This document shows, one piece after another, positions 35,937-45,387 of a DNA stretch of 64,000 nucleotides. The stretch is from Coprococcus sp. (GTDB lineage: Bacteria > Bacillota > Clostridia > Lachnospirales > Lachnospiraceae). Within the stretch, counting starts at the first letter, position 1. Every line of letters begins with the position of its first letter. The DNA is taken from assembly GCA_017935345.1 (NCBI GenBank), contig JAGBHU010000008.1, positions 186,001 to 250,000 on the forward strand. Direction: 5' to 3'. A program made the translations under genes and the position numbers. The notes below the pieces were generated by a model. The model saw nothing but the letters and a program-made list of their open reading frames with translations, did not search any database and had not been told where the DNA came from.

Positions 35937-38900
35937 CTAATATTCATCTGAGTCATCTGAATCATAGTAATCATCTTCATAATAACCATCATCAGCATCG
36001 ACTAAAGATGTAAGCTCGTCATTCTCGTCCGTTCCTGAGAAGCCTGCATTTTCAAGCTCTGTCTCATTAGCACTTCCTTTTTCGTCATAAAGTATCGTCT
36101 TTACATTTTCATCATATGACTCAATGGTCTCACCAAGGTCAACCTCTGTCATATCTTCCTTTACAACTCTTACATCAAGACCGAGTGACTGAAATTCTTT
36201 CAGAAGAACCTTAAAGGACTCAGGAATACCCGGTGTAGGAATATTCTCGCCCTTGATAATTGCTTCATATGTCTTAACACGGCCAATTACATCATCAGAT
36301 TTAACCGTAAGAATCTCCTGCAATGTATAGGATGCGCCATAAGCCTCAAGAGCCCAAACCTCCATCTCACCGAAACGCTGTCCACCGAACTGTGCTTTAC
36401 CACCAAGTGGCTGCTGGGTTACCAGTGAGTATGGACCGGTTGAACGTGCGTGAATCTTATCATCAACCAAATGATGAAGCTTCAGGTAATGCATGTAACC
36501 GATTGTTACAGGACTGTCAAACTCTTCACCTGTTCTACCGTCACGAAGCTGAACCTTACCGGTTCTATTAATAGGAACACCTTTCCACTCTTCTCTGTGG
36601 TCTCTGTTTTCATAGAGATAATCCATAACCTCTTTTACTACAACATCCTTGTATTTCTCATAGAATTCTTCCCACTCGGTATTGGCATAATCATTTGCCA
36701 TCTCAAGTGTATCCATGATATCAAACTCATCAGCCCCATCAAATACAGGCGTCGATACCTTGAAACCAAGAACCTGAGATGCAAGTCCAAGGTGAATTTC
36801 AAGCACCTGTCCAATATTCATACGTGAAGGAACACCAAGAGGATTCAACACGATATCAAGAGGGCGTCCGTTTGGAAGGAATGGCATATCTTCTACAGGA
36901 AGAACACGGGAAATAACACCCTTGTTACCATGACGACCTGCCATCTTATCTCCTACCTGAATCTTTCTCTTCTGTGCAATATAAACTCTTACCGATTTAT
37001 TAACTCCAGGTGGAAGCTCATCTCCATTTTCTCTTGTAAATATCTTTGTATCCATAACAACACCAAATGCTCCATGTGGAACCTTCAGTGAAGTATCTCT
37101 AACCTCTCTGGCCTTCTCACCAAAGATAGCTCTAAGAAGTCTCTCTTCGGCAGTAAGCTCTGTCTCTCCCTTCGGAGTAACCTTACCAACAAGAATGTCA
37201 CCTGCACGAACCTCTGCTCCAATTCTGATAATACCATTCTCATCCAGGTCTTTTAAGGCATCATTTGACAGACCTGCAAGGTCTCTTGTAATCTCTTCCT
37301 GACCAAGCTTTGTATCTCTTGCCTCACACTCATATTCTTCTATATGAATAGACGTATATACATCATCCTGTACAAGTCTTTCACTTAACAGTACGGCATC
37401 CTCGTAGTTATAACCTTCCCATGTCATAAATCCGATAAGCGGATTCTTACCAAGTGCGATTTCTCCACCTGATGTTGAAGGTCCGTCTGCTATCACTGTG
37501 CCTGCCTTTACTTTATCGCCTTTAAATACAATCGGTCTCTGGTTCATACAGTTACCCTGATTGCTTCTTGCAAACTTAATGATATGATAAACATCCTTTG
37601 TGCCATCCTCATCTGCCTTGATACAGATTTCCTGACTATTTGAATATTCAACAACGCCATCACGCTTTGCTACAACACAAACGCCTGAATCAACAGCAGC
37701 CTTTGCTTCCATACCTGTACCGACTACAGCTGACTCCGTAATCATAAGAGGAACTGCCTGACGCTGCATGTTGGAACCCATCAGTGCACGGTTCGCATCA
37801 TCGTTCTCAAGGAAAGGAATCATTGATGTCGCTACCGAAAATACCATCTTTGGTGATACGTCCATAAGGTCAACTCTTGACTTAGGGAATTCCGTTGTAT
37901 CTTCTCTATATCTTCCTGATACATTGTTGTTTACAAAATGTCCATTCTCATCAAGCGGCTCATTCGCCTGCGCAACTCTATAATTATCCTCTTCATCCGC
38001 CGTAAGGTAAATAACCTCATCTGTTACGATAGGATTTGAAGGGTCCGACTTGTCCAGTTTTCTATATGGTGCCTCGACAAATCCATACTCATTAATACGT
38101 GCATACGTTGCAAGTGAGTTGATAAGACCGATGTTCGGACCTTCAGGCGTCTCGATAGGACACATTCTTCCATAATGGGTATAGTGTACATCTCGAACCT
38201 CAAATCCGGCTCTGTCTCTTGACAAACCGCCAGGACCAAGGGCTGATAATCTTCTCTTGTGTGTCAACTCTGAAAGCGGATTATTCTGATCCATAAACTG
38301 TGACAGCTGTGAACTTCCGAAGAATTCCTTTACTGCTGCTGTCACCGGCTTAATATTGATAAGTGACTGCGGCGTAATGGTTTCGATATCCTGCGTTGTC
38401 ATTCTTTCTCTTACGACTCTCTCAAGTCTTGATAAACCTATTCTATACTGATTCTGAAGAAGCTCGCCTACCGCTCTGATTCTTCTGTTTCCAAGGTGGT
38501 CAATATCGTCCTTCGTTCCAATACCATACTCAAGGTGAATGTTGTAATTTATAGAAGCGATAATATCTTCTTTGGTAATATGCTTTGGAACAAGGTCATT
38601 TACATCTCTTTCGATTGCCGCCTTCAGCTCTGCCTCATCATCATATTCATTCAAAAGTCCCTCAAGAACAGGGTAATATACATTCTCATAGATACCAACC
38701 TCGGCAGGGTCAAATCCTACATATTTTGCAAGATTAACTACCATATTTGAAAGAACCTTAACATTTCTTTCCTCGGTCTGAATCATTACATACGGTATGG
38801 CCGCATCCTGAATTTCAACTGCCAGTTCTCTTGTTACGGTTGTTCCGGCTGTTGCAAGTACCTCACCTGTAGCAGGATCAACGGCATCCTCAGCAAGTAC

Positions 38901-39776
38901 ATGGCCTGCTATTCTGTTCCTAAATGCAAGCTTCTTATTGAACTTATAACGTCCTACCTTTGCAAGGTCATAACGTCTTGGGTCAAAGAACATGGCATTA
39001 ATCAGGCTCTCTGCACTCTCTACGGCAAGAGGCTCGCCCGGACGAATCTTTTTATATAACTCTAATAAACCATCCTGATAATTATCAGATGGATCTTTCT
39101 CTATACTTGCCAGAATCTTTGGTTCATCACCGAAAAGCTCTAATATTTCCGCATTTGAACCGATACCAAGAGAACGAATGAGTACTGTTATAGGTACTTT
39201 TCTGGTTCTGTCAACGCGCACATAGAAAACATCATTGGAATCTGTTTCGTATTCCAACCATGCTCCACGATTCGGGATAACTGTACATGAATATAAGGTC
39301 TTACCAATCTTATCATGTGCAATATCATAATATATACCAGGTGAACGTACTAATTGGCTAACGATTACTCGCTCGGCACCATTAATCACAAATGTACCTG
39401 TATCTGTCATAAGAGGAAGGTCGCCCATGAAAATCTCATGCTCCGGCATCTCTTTTGCATCACCGGTTCTAAGTCTTACTTTAACCTTAAGCGGTGCAGC
39501 ATAAGTTGCATCTCTCTCTTTACACTCTTCAATAGTGTATTTAACATCATCTCTACATAACTGGAAATCCACGAAATCCAAACTAAGCTGTCCGGTATAG
39601 TCCGATATAGGCGAAATATCCTTAAACGCTTCTTTGAGACCGTCAGTCAAAAACCACTGATACGAGTTCTTCTGAACCTCAATGAAGTTAGGCATTTCCA
39701 ATACATCTTTCTGCCTGGAATAGCTCATTCTGATTCCTTTTCCGGATTCAACAGGAATAATTCTGTTTTTTTCCAT
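35937..39776 (-). CDS. rpoB: RNA polymerase subunit beta
   Basis: 1279 residues from the ATG at 39776 (AAGGGGTG upstream). The frame extends 29 codons further, to 39863, but without a ribosome-binding site or family match there. Key regions are intact: the rifampicin pocket ([31 protein letters not shown]), [12 protein letters not shown] and the C-terminal clamp. A very acidic tail ([18 protein letters not shown]) ends the protein. Preceded by a terminator-like hairpin at 39957-39995 that separates it partly from rplL. Confidence 0.97.
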   Translation of the reverse strand: MEKNRIIPVESGKGIRMSYSRQKDVLEMPNFIEVQKNSYQWFLTDGLKEAFKDISPISDYTGQLSLDFVDFQLCRDDVKYTIEECKERDATYAAPLKVKVRLRTGDAKEMPEHEIFMGDLPLMTDTGTFVINGAERVIVSQLVRSPGIYYDIAHDKIGKTLYSCTVIPNRGAWLEYETDSNDVFYVRVDRTRKVPITVLIRSLGIGSNAEILELFGDEPKILASIEKDPSDNYQDGLLELYKKIRPGEPLAVESAESLINAMFFDPRRYDLAKVGRYKFNKKLAFRNRIAGHVLAEDAVDPATGEVLATAGTTVTRELAVEIQDAAIPYVMIQTEERNVKVLSNMVVNLAKYVGFDPAEVGIYENVYYPVLEGLLNEYDDEAELKAAIERDVNDLVPKHITKEDIIASINYNIHLEYGIGTKDDIDHLGNRRIRAVGELLQNQYRIGLSRLERVVRERMTTQDIETITPQSLINIKPVTAAVKEFFGSSQLSQFMDQNNPLSELTHKRRLSALGPGGLSRDRAGFEVRDVHYTHYGRMCPIETPEGPNIGLINSLATYARINEYGFVEAPYRKLDKSDPSNPIVTDEVIYLTADEEDNYRVAQANEPLDENGHFVNNNVSGRYREDTTEFPKSRVDLMDVSPKMVFSVATSMIPFLENDDANRALMGSNMQRQAVPLMITESAVVGTGMEAKAAVDSGVCVVAKRDGVVEYSNSQEICIKADEDGTKDVYHIIKFARSNQGNCMNQRPIVFKGDKVKAGTVIADGPSTSGGEIALGKNPLIGFMTWEGYNYEDAVLLSERLVQDDVYTSIHIEEYECEARDTKLGQEEITRDLAGLSNDALKDLDENGIIRIGAEVRAGDILVGKVTPKGETELTAEERLLRAIFGEKAREVRDTSLKVPHGAFGVVMDTKIFTRENGDELPPGVNKSVRVYIAQKRKIQVGDKMAGRHGNKGVISRVLPVEDMPFLPNGRPLDIVLNPLGVPSRMNIGQVLEIHLGLASQVLGFKVSTPVFDGADEFDIMDTLEMANDYANTEWEEFYEKYKDVVVKEVMDYLYENRDHREEWKGVPINRTGKVQLRDGRTGEEFDSPVTIGYMHYLKLHHLVDDKIHARSTGPYSLVTQQPLGGKAQFGGQRFGEMEVWALEAYGASYTLQEILTVKSDDVIGRVKTYEAIIKGENIPTPGIPESFKVLLKEFQSLGLDVRVVKEDMTEVDLGETIESYDENVKTILYDEKGSANETELENAGFSGTDENDELTSLVDADDGYYEDDYYDSDDSDEY

Positions 39777-39956
39777 TGACACATTCACCCCTTGGAATTT
39801 ATTTTTTAAGCTATTGCTCACTAAAAAGGTGATTTTTGGCAAACCAACCCATAATAGTGACATTTTATCATGCTATCACGAAGTTTTTGAATTGTCAAGA
39901 ATTATTCTGGGATTTTTTTGAAATACTTTTTTGAAATTAATTAATTGCTTATATAG

Positions 39957-39995
39957 ATAAAAACGGTTTGACCGATGATGTATCGGTCAAACCGG
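39957..39995 (-). terminator. Attenuator between rplL and rpoB
   Basis: 13-bp perfect stem (CGGTTTGACCGAT with ATCGGTCAAACCG) followed on the minus strand by TTTTTATCT. Partial termination here is the usual way to make more L10/L12 than polymerase. Confidence 0.85.
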
Positions 39996-40019
39996 ATTGT
40001 TCATTAGATATAATCTGAA

Positions 40020-40388
40020 TTACTTTAATGTAACCTTAGCACCTTCAGCCTCTAACTTAGCCTTAGCATCCTCAGCATCATCCTTAGAAGCGCCTTCCTT
40101 GATAACCTTAGGAGCACCGTCAACAGCGTCCTTAGCTTCCTTAAGACCTAAGCCTGTAAGCTCTCTAACAACCTTAATAACCTTAACCTTGTTAGGACCT
40201 ACTTCTGTAAGTTCAACATCAAATGAATCCTTCTCCTCTGCTGCTGCACCTGCATCTGCGCCTGCTGCTGCAACTACAACACCAGCTGCTGCTGATACAC
40301 CAAATTCTTCTTCACATGCTTTCACTAATTCGTTTAACTCTAAAACTGATAAACCTTTGATTACTTCAATAATTTCCTGAGTTGTCAT
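40020..40388 (-). CDS. rplL: 50S ribosomal protein L7/L12
   Basis: 122 residues. Stalk protein that recruits translation factors. N-terminal dimerisation helices, alanine-rich hinge ([13 protein letters not shown]) and C-terminal factor-binding domain ([20 protein letters not shown]). 71 bp after rplJ. Confidence 0.98.
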   Translation of the reverse strand: MTTQEIIEVIKGLSVLELNELVKACEEEFGVSAAAGVVVAAAGADAGAAAEEKDSFDVELTEVGPNKVKVIKVVRELTGLGLKEAKDAVDGAPKVIKEGASKDDAEDAKAKLEAEGAKVTLK

Positions 40389-40459
40389 TACTATTTTCCT
40401 CCATTAATATAATTTTTGTTTCTTACTGATTATTCTAAATAAATACAAGCACCTTAAAA

Positions 40460-40948
40460 TTATGCTTCCTGCTGCTCTGCAATCTGCTTGATAACACGAG
40501 CAAAATTTGCGATAGGTGACTGCATGCTTCCAAGCAACTTGGAAATGAGCACTTCTCTTGATGGAATCTTTGAAATAGCTGTTATACCAGCTGCATCATA
40601 GAATGTTCCTTCAACGACACCACCCTTAAGCTCAAGAGCCGGTGCGTTCTTAGCAAATTCAGCTAAAACTCTCGCTGCTGCTGTAGCATCATCCTTACAG
40701 ATAGCAAGTCCTGTAGGACCTTCAAGGCATGCCTTCAGTCCGTCGAACTCTGTTCCCTCAATAGCGAAGTTAATCATGGTGTTCTTATATACCTTGTATA
40801 TAACACCAGCTTCTCTTAATGACTTACGAAGCTGTGTATCCTGCTCAACTGTAAGTCCACGGTAATCAACAACAACCGCTGTTGCAGCACCTTCTAAGTT
40901 AGTCTTAATCTCTTCAACTATCGGCTTCTTAATTTCTACCTTTGCCAT
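40460..40948 (-). CDS. rplJ: 50S ribosomal protein L10
   Basis: 162 residues. Anchors the L12 stalk to 23S rRNA. Typical N-terminus (MAKVEIKKPIVEEIKTNLEG) and C-terminal LLGSMQSPIANFARVIKQIA helix that binds L12. First gene of the operon, behind the L10 leader RNA. Expected to repress its own operon through that leader. Confidence 0.98.
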   Translation of the reverse strand: MAKVEIKKPIVEEIKTNLEGAATAVVVDYRGLTVEQDTQLRKSLREAGVIYKVYKNTMINFAIEGTEFDGLKACLEGPTGLAICKDDATAAARVLAEFAKNAPALELKGGVVEGTFYDAAGITAISKIPSREVLISKLLGSMQSPIANFARVIKQIAEQQEA

Positions 40949-40992
40949 AATGCGCCTCCTTATTTTACTAATGACTGCACATAATACATAAG

Positions 40993-41173
40993 AAAAGCTC
41001 TCAAATCCAAAGACTTGAGAGCATATAGTTAAATTAGAATTAACAATATTTTTACTCTTGTATAGTGTTTAGCTAAACGGCTTACCTGAACCCGCTTAAA
41101 TAAACATCTATCCTCGGTAGGCGTTTATCTTCTTATACCTTTCGGCACCTACTGTCTTCGGCAGTTCATCAGC
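40993..41173 (-). ncRNA. L10 leader (ribosomal protein leader with attenuator)
   Basis: About 225 nt separate the promoter and rplJ. The transcript contains GCCGAAGACAGTAGGTGCCG followed by GATAAACGCCTACCGAGGAT, the conserved L10-binding kink-turn arrangement of the Firmicutes L10 leader. It ends in a hairpin (GCTCTCAA with TTGAGAGC, 40997-41022) with TTTTC. Free L10-L12 should stabilise the terminator form. Confidence 0.8.
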
Positions 41174-41177
41174 GATT

Positions 41178-41206
41178 ACTCTATCATTATTTGTTTTATC
41201 TGTCAA
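41178..41206 (-). promoter_or_regulatory. Promoter of the rplJL-rpoBC operon
   Basis: Minus strand: TTGACA, 17 bp, TAGAGT, directly upstream of the L10 leader. Confidence 0.8.
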
Positions 41207-41280
41207 GCTTTTTCATCATTTTTTTATCAGTATCTTTCATCACCTGTCTATTGGTATTTCTCTAATGACCTGCTTCATAT

Positions 41281-41811
41281 TTAGTCTATCGTATTATCAA
41301 CGGCATTTGCAATTCCTTCTGCTATCTTTTCAAAATTATAATCAAACAGATAATTGTCATAATCGTTGTTTATAAAGCCTGTTTCTATCAGGATTGCCGG
41401 CATGCGGCTCCTTCTAAGTACAGCCAAATCCTTTCTTTCATCCACATTGATATTCCGAAAGCCCAGCTTTTCAAGCTCGGAATTCACCGCCCTTGCCAAT
41501 TCTCCCTGAACGCCACTGTCCGTATAGACAAGTGTCTGAACACCACCATACTGGTTTGGTGTCGGTGAGGAATTTCGGTGCAGCGATATCAAATAGTCCG
41601 CACCTGCTTCATTTGCTATCTGCGCCTTTCTTGTTGGAGAATCATAGACATCCGTCGTTCTTGTATACTCAACGTCAAAGCCTCTCTCCGCAAGTGCATC
41701 CCCCAGTGCCAACGCCAGATTCAGATTGTCTGCCTTTTCTGTACGTCCGTTATGCACGGCACCATTATCATAACCCCCGTGTCCTGCATCAATCATTATT
41801 TTTGTTGCCAT
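41281..41811 (-). CDS. N-acetylmuramoyl-L-alanine amidase (Amidase_3)
   Basis: 176 residues. Zinc amidase cutting the bond between MurNAc and the stem peptide. Motifs: IDAGHGGYDNG (first zinc His), TEKADNLNLALAL (Glu ligand), LISLHRNSSP (second His) and ETGFINN (catalytic Glu). No signal peptide, membrane helix or wall-binding domain is present, unlike most family members. It is thus either released by lysis, as for a phage-type endolysin, or exported by another route. Single gene. Confidence 0.88.
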   Translation of the reverse strand: MATKIMIDAGHGGYDNGAVHNGRTEKADNLNLALALGDALAERGFDVEYTRTTDVYDSPTRKAQIANEAGADYLISLHRNSSPTPNQYGGVQTLVYTDSGVQGELARAVNSELEKLGFRNINVDERKDLAVLRRSRMPAILIETGFINNDYDNYLFDYNFEKIAEGIANAVDNTID

Positions 41812-42027
41812 ATCTGCCTCTCTATTTCTATATTATATTATGTATTTTATGTTGATTCATTAAAAAATGTTATTTCTTATTAATTTACTTGAAAGCTTTT
41901 ATCACATGAATTATTATAAATATACATGTATGAATGGTAATTAATACATTCTTACGGCAACGGTCAACACACAGCTCCGTCAAGCTGACGCAGAAGCTGA
42001 ACGAATCAAAAAAGGGGAGGAATTTTA

Positions 42028-42870
42028 ATGAATTTGAAAAGAATCAAAAAAATGTTTATGGTTATGTGTCTTCTTGCATTTACCGCCTTATGCACAGGTT
42101 GTGGTGCAAAGGTAAAAACAGACGTCAAAATCCGTTCATCATCCACTGCTGATTACACTATCTCCTTTGGTATCGATGACGAAATGCTACAGGCTATCGC
42201 TACCATGAGTGAAGTATCTGAAAAAGAACTGATTGATGAAATGACGAAAGACGGGTTGAAATACTCTACGGAGATTTCCGGTGGAATTACCTATCACGTA
42301 TTTACCATGAGTGAAAAAAAGGTAAAGCTCAGCAAAATTGAAGATATGCTCGAAGAAATGGGATATACAAATGTATGTTTGAAAAAGGATTACTTCTTTG
42401 CCTCATACAAACCACAGAACAGCCCTGCAACAACGGAGGATATTGACGAACTGATGAAGGAATTTGCCAAGGAAACAGGGTTGGACGCTTCCGATTTCCA
42501 TTGTTATCAAACCATTTCCATACAGCTTAAGGGTACTATTAAAAACACCAACGGAAAAGTAAGCAAAAGCAATAAGAAATGTGTAACATGGACACAAAAG
42601 AACTTTAATAAGGCAAGGAATTTCTATGCATCAACCTCATCTACCAAAAAGACTGCCACGGTTAAAAATATTAAAAACGGCAGAACCTATAAAATAGGAA
42701 AAAAGGGTAAGGCCATCAAAATTGCAAATGCTTCAAGTGCTGCACGTATCCGCTTAAACGGAAAGACAATCAAGAACGGCAAAATCATCAAAAAAGCAGG
42801 CAAGTACCGCCTTACTATATGGAGCAAAACAGGAAAATGCAAAACAACGACCTTCAAAATAACGAAATAG
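42028..42870 (+). CDS. Lipoprotein with a very basic C-terminal region
   Basis: 280 residues. Signal peptide with lipobox TALCTGCG (cysteine at about residue 25). The first part of the mature protein holds helices and strands around a YTISFGIDDEMLQAIATM stretch, similar to secreted proteins of gut Clostridia. From about residue 170 the protein is extremely lysine-rich (KNTNGKVSKSNKKC, TVKNIKNGRTYKIGKKGKAI), ending in Ig-like strands. The basic part may bind the anionic wall. Strong start (GGGGAGGAATTTTA). Function unknown. Confidence 0.7.
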   Translation: MNLKRIKKMFMVMCLLAFTALCTGCGAKVKTDVKIRSSSTADYTISFGIDDEMLQAIATMSEVSEKELIDEMTKDGLKYSTEISGGITYHVFTMSEKKVKLSKIEDMLEEMGYTNVCLKKDYFFASYKPQNSPATTEDIDELMKEFAKETGLDASDFHCYQTISIQLKGTIKNTNGKVSKSNKKCVTWTQKNFNKARNFYASTSSTKKTATVKNIKNGRTYKIGKKGKAIKIANASSAARIRLNGKTIKNGKIIKKAGKYRLTIWSKTGKCKTTTFKITK

Positions 42871-42924
42871 AATCATATTTCTTAAGTTGAAGAAATGATA
42901 CAATAAAAACAAAGGAGACTAATT

Positions 42925-44235
42925 ATGTGGGCATACGAGAGTAACTTTTATCAGATTTATCCATTGGGCTTCACAGGAGCACCATTTGAAAATGACGGGG
43001 TTCTTACCTCAAGAATATTGAAGGTAAATGATTGGATTCCTCATATTCAAAAGCTTCATTGCAATGCTGTCTATTTTTCACCTGTTTTTGAGTCGGACAC
43101 ACATGGTTATAACACCAGAGATTACACTAAAATTGACTGCCGCTTAGGCACAAATGAAGATTTTGCAGAGGTTGCCAAAAATCTGCATGATGCCGGAATC
43201 AAAGTTGTTCTGGACGGCGTATTTAATCATGTAGGCCGCGGTTTCTGGGCATTTCAGGATGTTTTGGAGAAACGCTGGGATTCACCATACAAGGATTGGT
43301 TCCATATCAGCTTTGACGGAAACTCAAATTATAATGACGGACTTTGGTATGAGGGCTGGGAAGGAAACTATGACCTTGTAAAGCTTAATCTTCGTAATGA
43401 AGAAGTGATACAGCACATTTTTTCAGCAATTAAAGGATGGATAGAAGAATTTGATATCGACGGTCTGCGTCTCGATGTAGCATATTGTCTTGACCATGAT
43501 TTCTTAAGAAGACTTCGTCAGTACTGCGACAGCATAAAGCCGGACTTCCTGTTACTGGGCGAGCTGCTTCATGGCGATTACAACGTATTTGTAAACGACG
43601 CCATGCTGCATAGCTGTACAAATTACAACTGCTACAAGGGACTTTATTCCAGCTTTAATTGCATGAATATGTTTGAAATCATACATTCCCTGCTCCGTCA
43701 GTTCGGACCTGAGCAGTGGACACTTTATAAAGGAAAGCATTTTCTAAATTTTGTCGATAACCACGATGTAACAAGAGTGGCAAGCATATTAAATAACGAG
43801 AAACACCTTCCACTCATTTATGCACTCTGCTATGGTATGCCGGGTATGCCATGCGTATACTATGGAAGCGAATGGGGTGCAAAAGCAGAAAAAAGTCAGG
43901 GTGACCCTGCACTTCGTGCCTGCTTTGACGAGCCTGAATACAACGAGCTTAGCGAATGGATAAGCAAGCTGGGTGCTGCACACATGAACAGCAATGCTCT
44001 TTGCTATGGTGATTTTCGTTCCGTTGTATTGACAAACAAGCAGTGCATTTTTGAAAGAAAAACGGATAGTGAACGTGTCCTTGTCGCCATCAATGCAGAT
44101 GAAAATGAGTATACCGCACACTTTGATGCAGGTTGTGGCACAGCCGTTGATTTAATTACCGGAGCGCCGCACGACTTCGGTGGCGGAAGCACATTGCCGC
44201 CATACTCAGCATACTTCTGGAAAATGGAGCGGTAA
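42925..44235 (+). CDS. GH13 alpha-amylase family enzyme, intracellular
   Basis: 436 residues without signal peptide. Catalytic barrel motifs: DGVFNHVG, GLRLDVA (nucleophile Asp), LLLGELLH (acid/base Glu) and FVDNHD. The C-terminal beta domain is short. It hydrolyses or transfers alpha-1,4-glucans, probably imported maltodextrins. The N-terminal domain of neopullulanases and cyclomaltodextrinases is missing, so the exact specificity is open. Good start (AAAGGAGACTAATT). Followed by a strong terminator. Confidence 0.9.
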   Translation: MWAYESNFYQIYPLGFTGAPFENDGVLTSRILKVNDWIPHIQKLHCNAVYFSPVFESDTHGYNTRDYTKIDCRLGTNEDFAEVAKNLHDAGIKVVLDGVFNHVGRGFWAFQDVLEKRWDSPYKDWFHISFDGNSNYNDGLWYEGWEGNYDLVKLNLRNEEVIQHIFSAIKGWIEEFDIDGLRLDVAYCLDHDFLRRLRQYCDSIKPDFLLLGELLHGDYNVFVNDAMLHSCTNYNCYKGLYSSFNCMNMFEIIHSLLRQFGPEQWTLYKGKHFLNFVDNHDVTRVASILNNEKHLPLIYALCYGMPGMPCVYYGSEWGAKAEKSQGDPALRACFDEPEYNELSEWISKLGAAHMNSNALCYGDFRSVVLTNKQCIFERKTDSERVLVAINADENEYTAHFDAGCGTAVDLITGAPHDFGGGSTLPPYSAYFWKMER

Positions 44236-44242
44236 TATTTGA

Positions 44243-44295
44243 AAGGGACTGTCGCTTTAACGAATAAAAATTCGTGAAGCGACAGTCCCTTTTAT
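44243..44295 (+). terminator. Terminator of the GH13 gene
   Basis: GGGACTGTCGCTT and AAGCGACAGTCCC form a 13-bp stem with an inner GAAT/ATTC pairing, followed by TTTTATTTT. Confidence 0.9.
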
Positions 44296-44359
44296 TTTGA
44301 GACCATCATTCATCTTCCACACTACTGTTGACATCAGCTTTTTGATAATCAGCGATATC

Positions 44360-45328
44360 CTACTCCTTAAACCACAGGTTTATATCGACGTCGCCTTCAA
44401 TTCCCGAAACTGTACCTTCACTGGTATATTGCCAACCCGTAAATTTATATGGAAAATCAGGCACATTTGCATATTGAGCAAGCCACAGCTCATATTCCCC
44501 AAGCCTGTCCATATCAAGACTTGTGGCAAACCAGTTTCTGTTTGCATATATCATCGGTGTATAACCTGCTTCTTTTATAGTTTCACAAAAACCTACGATT
44601 CCGTCTGTTCTTTCCTCTACCGTTATATTGTTTCCGCGTGCATCCTCTGCTTCTACCTGTTCTGTATCTATAACAATCGGATAAGTTATATTCATGTCTT
44701 TAATCTGCTTTAACACAAATTCCGCTTCTTCGACACCCTCTTCATAGCTTATGGCCTGTGAAAAGAAATATACACCTGTATCAACAGCATATTCGGTTAC
44801 ATCCTGTTTATTTGCCTCAAAAGCAGAATCCAGTTCAATCGCACCCGAGCCATAGCCCCTATAGCCTACCCGCAGCATGGCAAAATCAACATCGTGTGAT
44901 AACGAAAGGGTCTCCCAGTCTATATCTCCTTGGAAAGAAGATACATCGATACCCACAAGTGTATCGTCTACGGTATCATCTGAATAATGCATATATCCGT
45001 CATCGGCTAACAGAAAACGCTCCAAGTCATAATTGTGACGTTCCACCTTATCGCTTATCTTATAAAGAGCCGCTTCTTCCCTGTCTCCACCAACCATGAT
45101 GTAACTGGCATGTATGAAATTCCAATAATTCTCATAGGCAAGATTTGTAAGCTCCCCATCCTCCAGCTCATAGCCTGATACATACTCCGTAACAGGTGAA
45201 GGTTTTGAATGTGTTACATTCATCCTCTGTCCTACAAAAATTCCTATTAATAAACCGACTACCAGTCCGGTGACACCAAATATTGCACACCAAACTCTGG
45301 TATAAAGCTGTATTCTTCTTTTATCCAT
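44360..45328 (-). CDS. GH25 muramidase, membrane-anchored
   Basis: 322 residues from the ATG at 45328 (AGGATAAAAATT upstream). One N-terminal membrane helix (VTGLVVGLLIGIFVG) and a helical stalk precede a GH25 lysozyme domain from about residue 125: VGIDVSSFQGDIDW, AMLRVGYRGYGSG, then the catalytic acid pair IVIDTEQVEAED and the ending FTGWQYTSEGTV-G. It should cut the glycan between MurNAc and GlcNAc on the outer side of the membrane, in wall remodelling or defence. Single gene, convergent with the GH13 gene. Confidence 0.9.
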   Translation of the reverse strand: MDKRRIQLYTRVWCAIFGVTGLVVGLLIGIFVGQRMNVTHSKPSPVTEYVSGYELEDGELTNLAYENYWNFIHASYIMVGGDREEAALYKISDKVERHNYDLERFLLADDGYMHYSDDTVDDTLVGIDVSSFQGDIDWETLSLSHDVDFAMLRVGYRGYGSGAIELDSAFEANKQDVTEYAVDTGVYFFSQAISYEEGVEEAEFVLKQIKDMNITYPIVIDTEQVEAEDARGNNITVEERTDGIVGFCETIKEAGYTPMIYANRNWFATSLDMDRLGEYELWLAQYANVPDFPYKFTGWQYTSEGTVSGIEGDVDINLWFKE

Positions 45329-45387
45329 AATTTTTATCCTGTATGCTAAGCACCAAAACACCCGGTCTGTATCGTTAAAGGTTCACA

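Noticed and set aside
39777-39863. 29-codon N-terminal extension of rpoB
   Set aside because: No ribosome-binding site at 39863 and no family similarity, while ATG 39776 follows AAGGGGTG.
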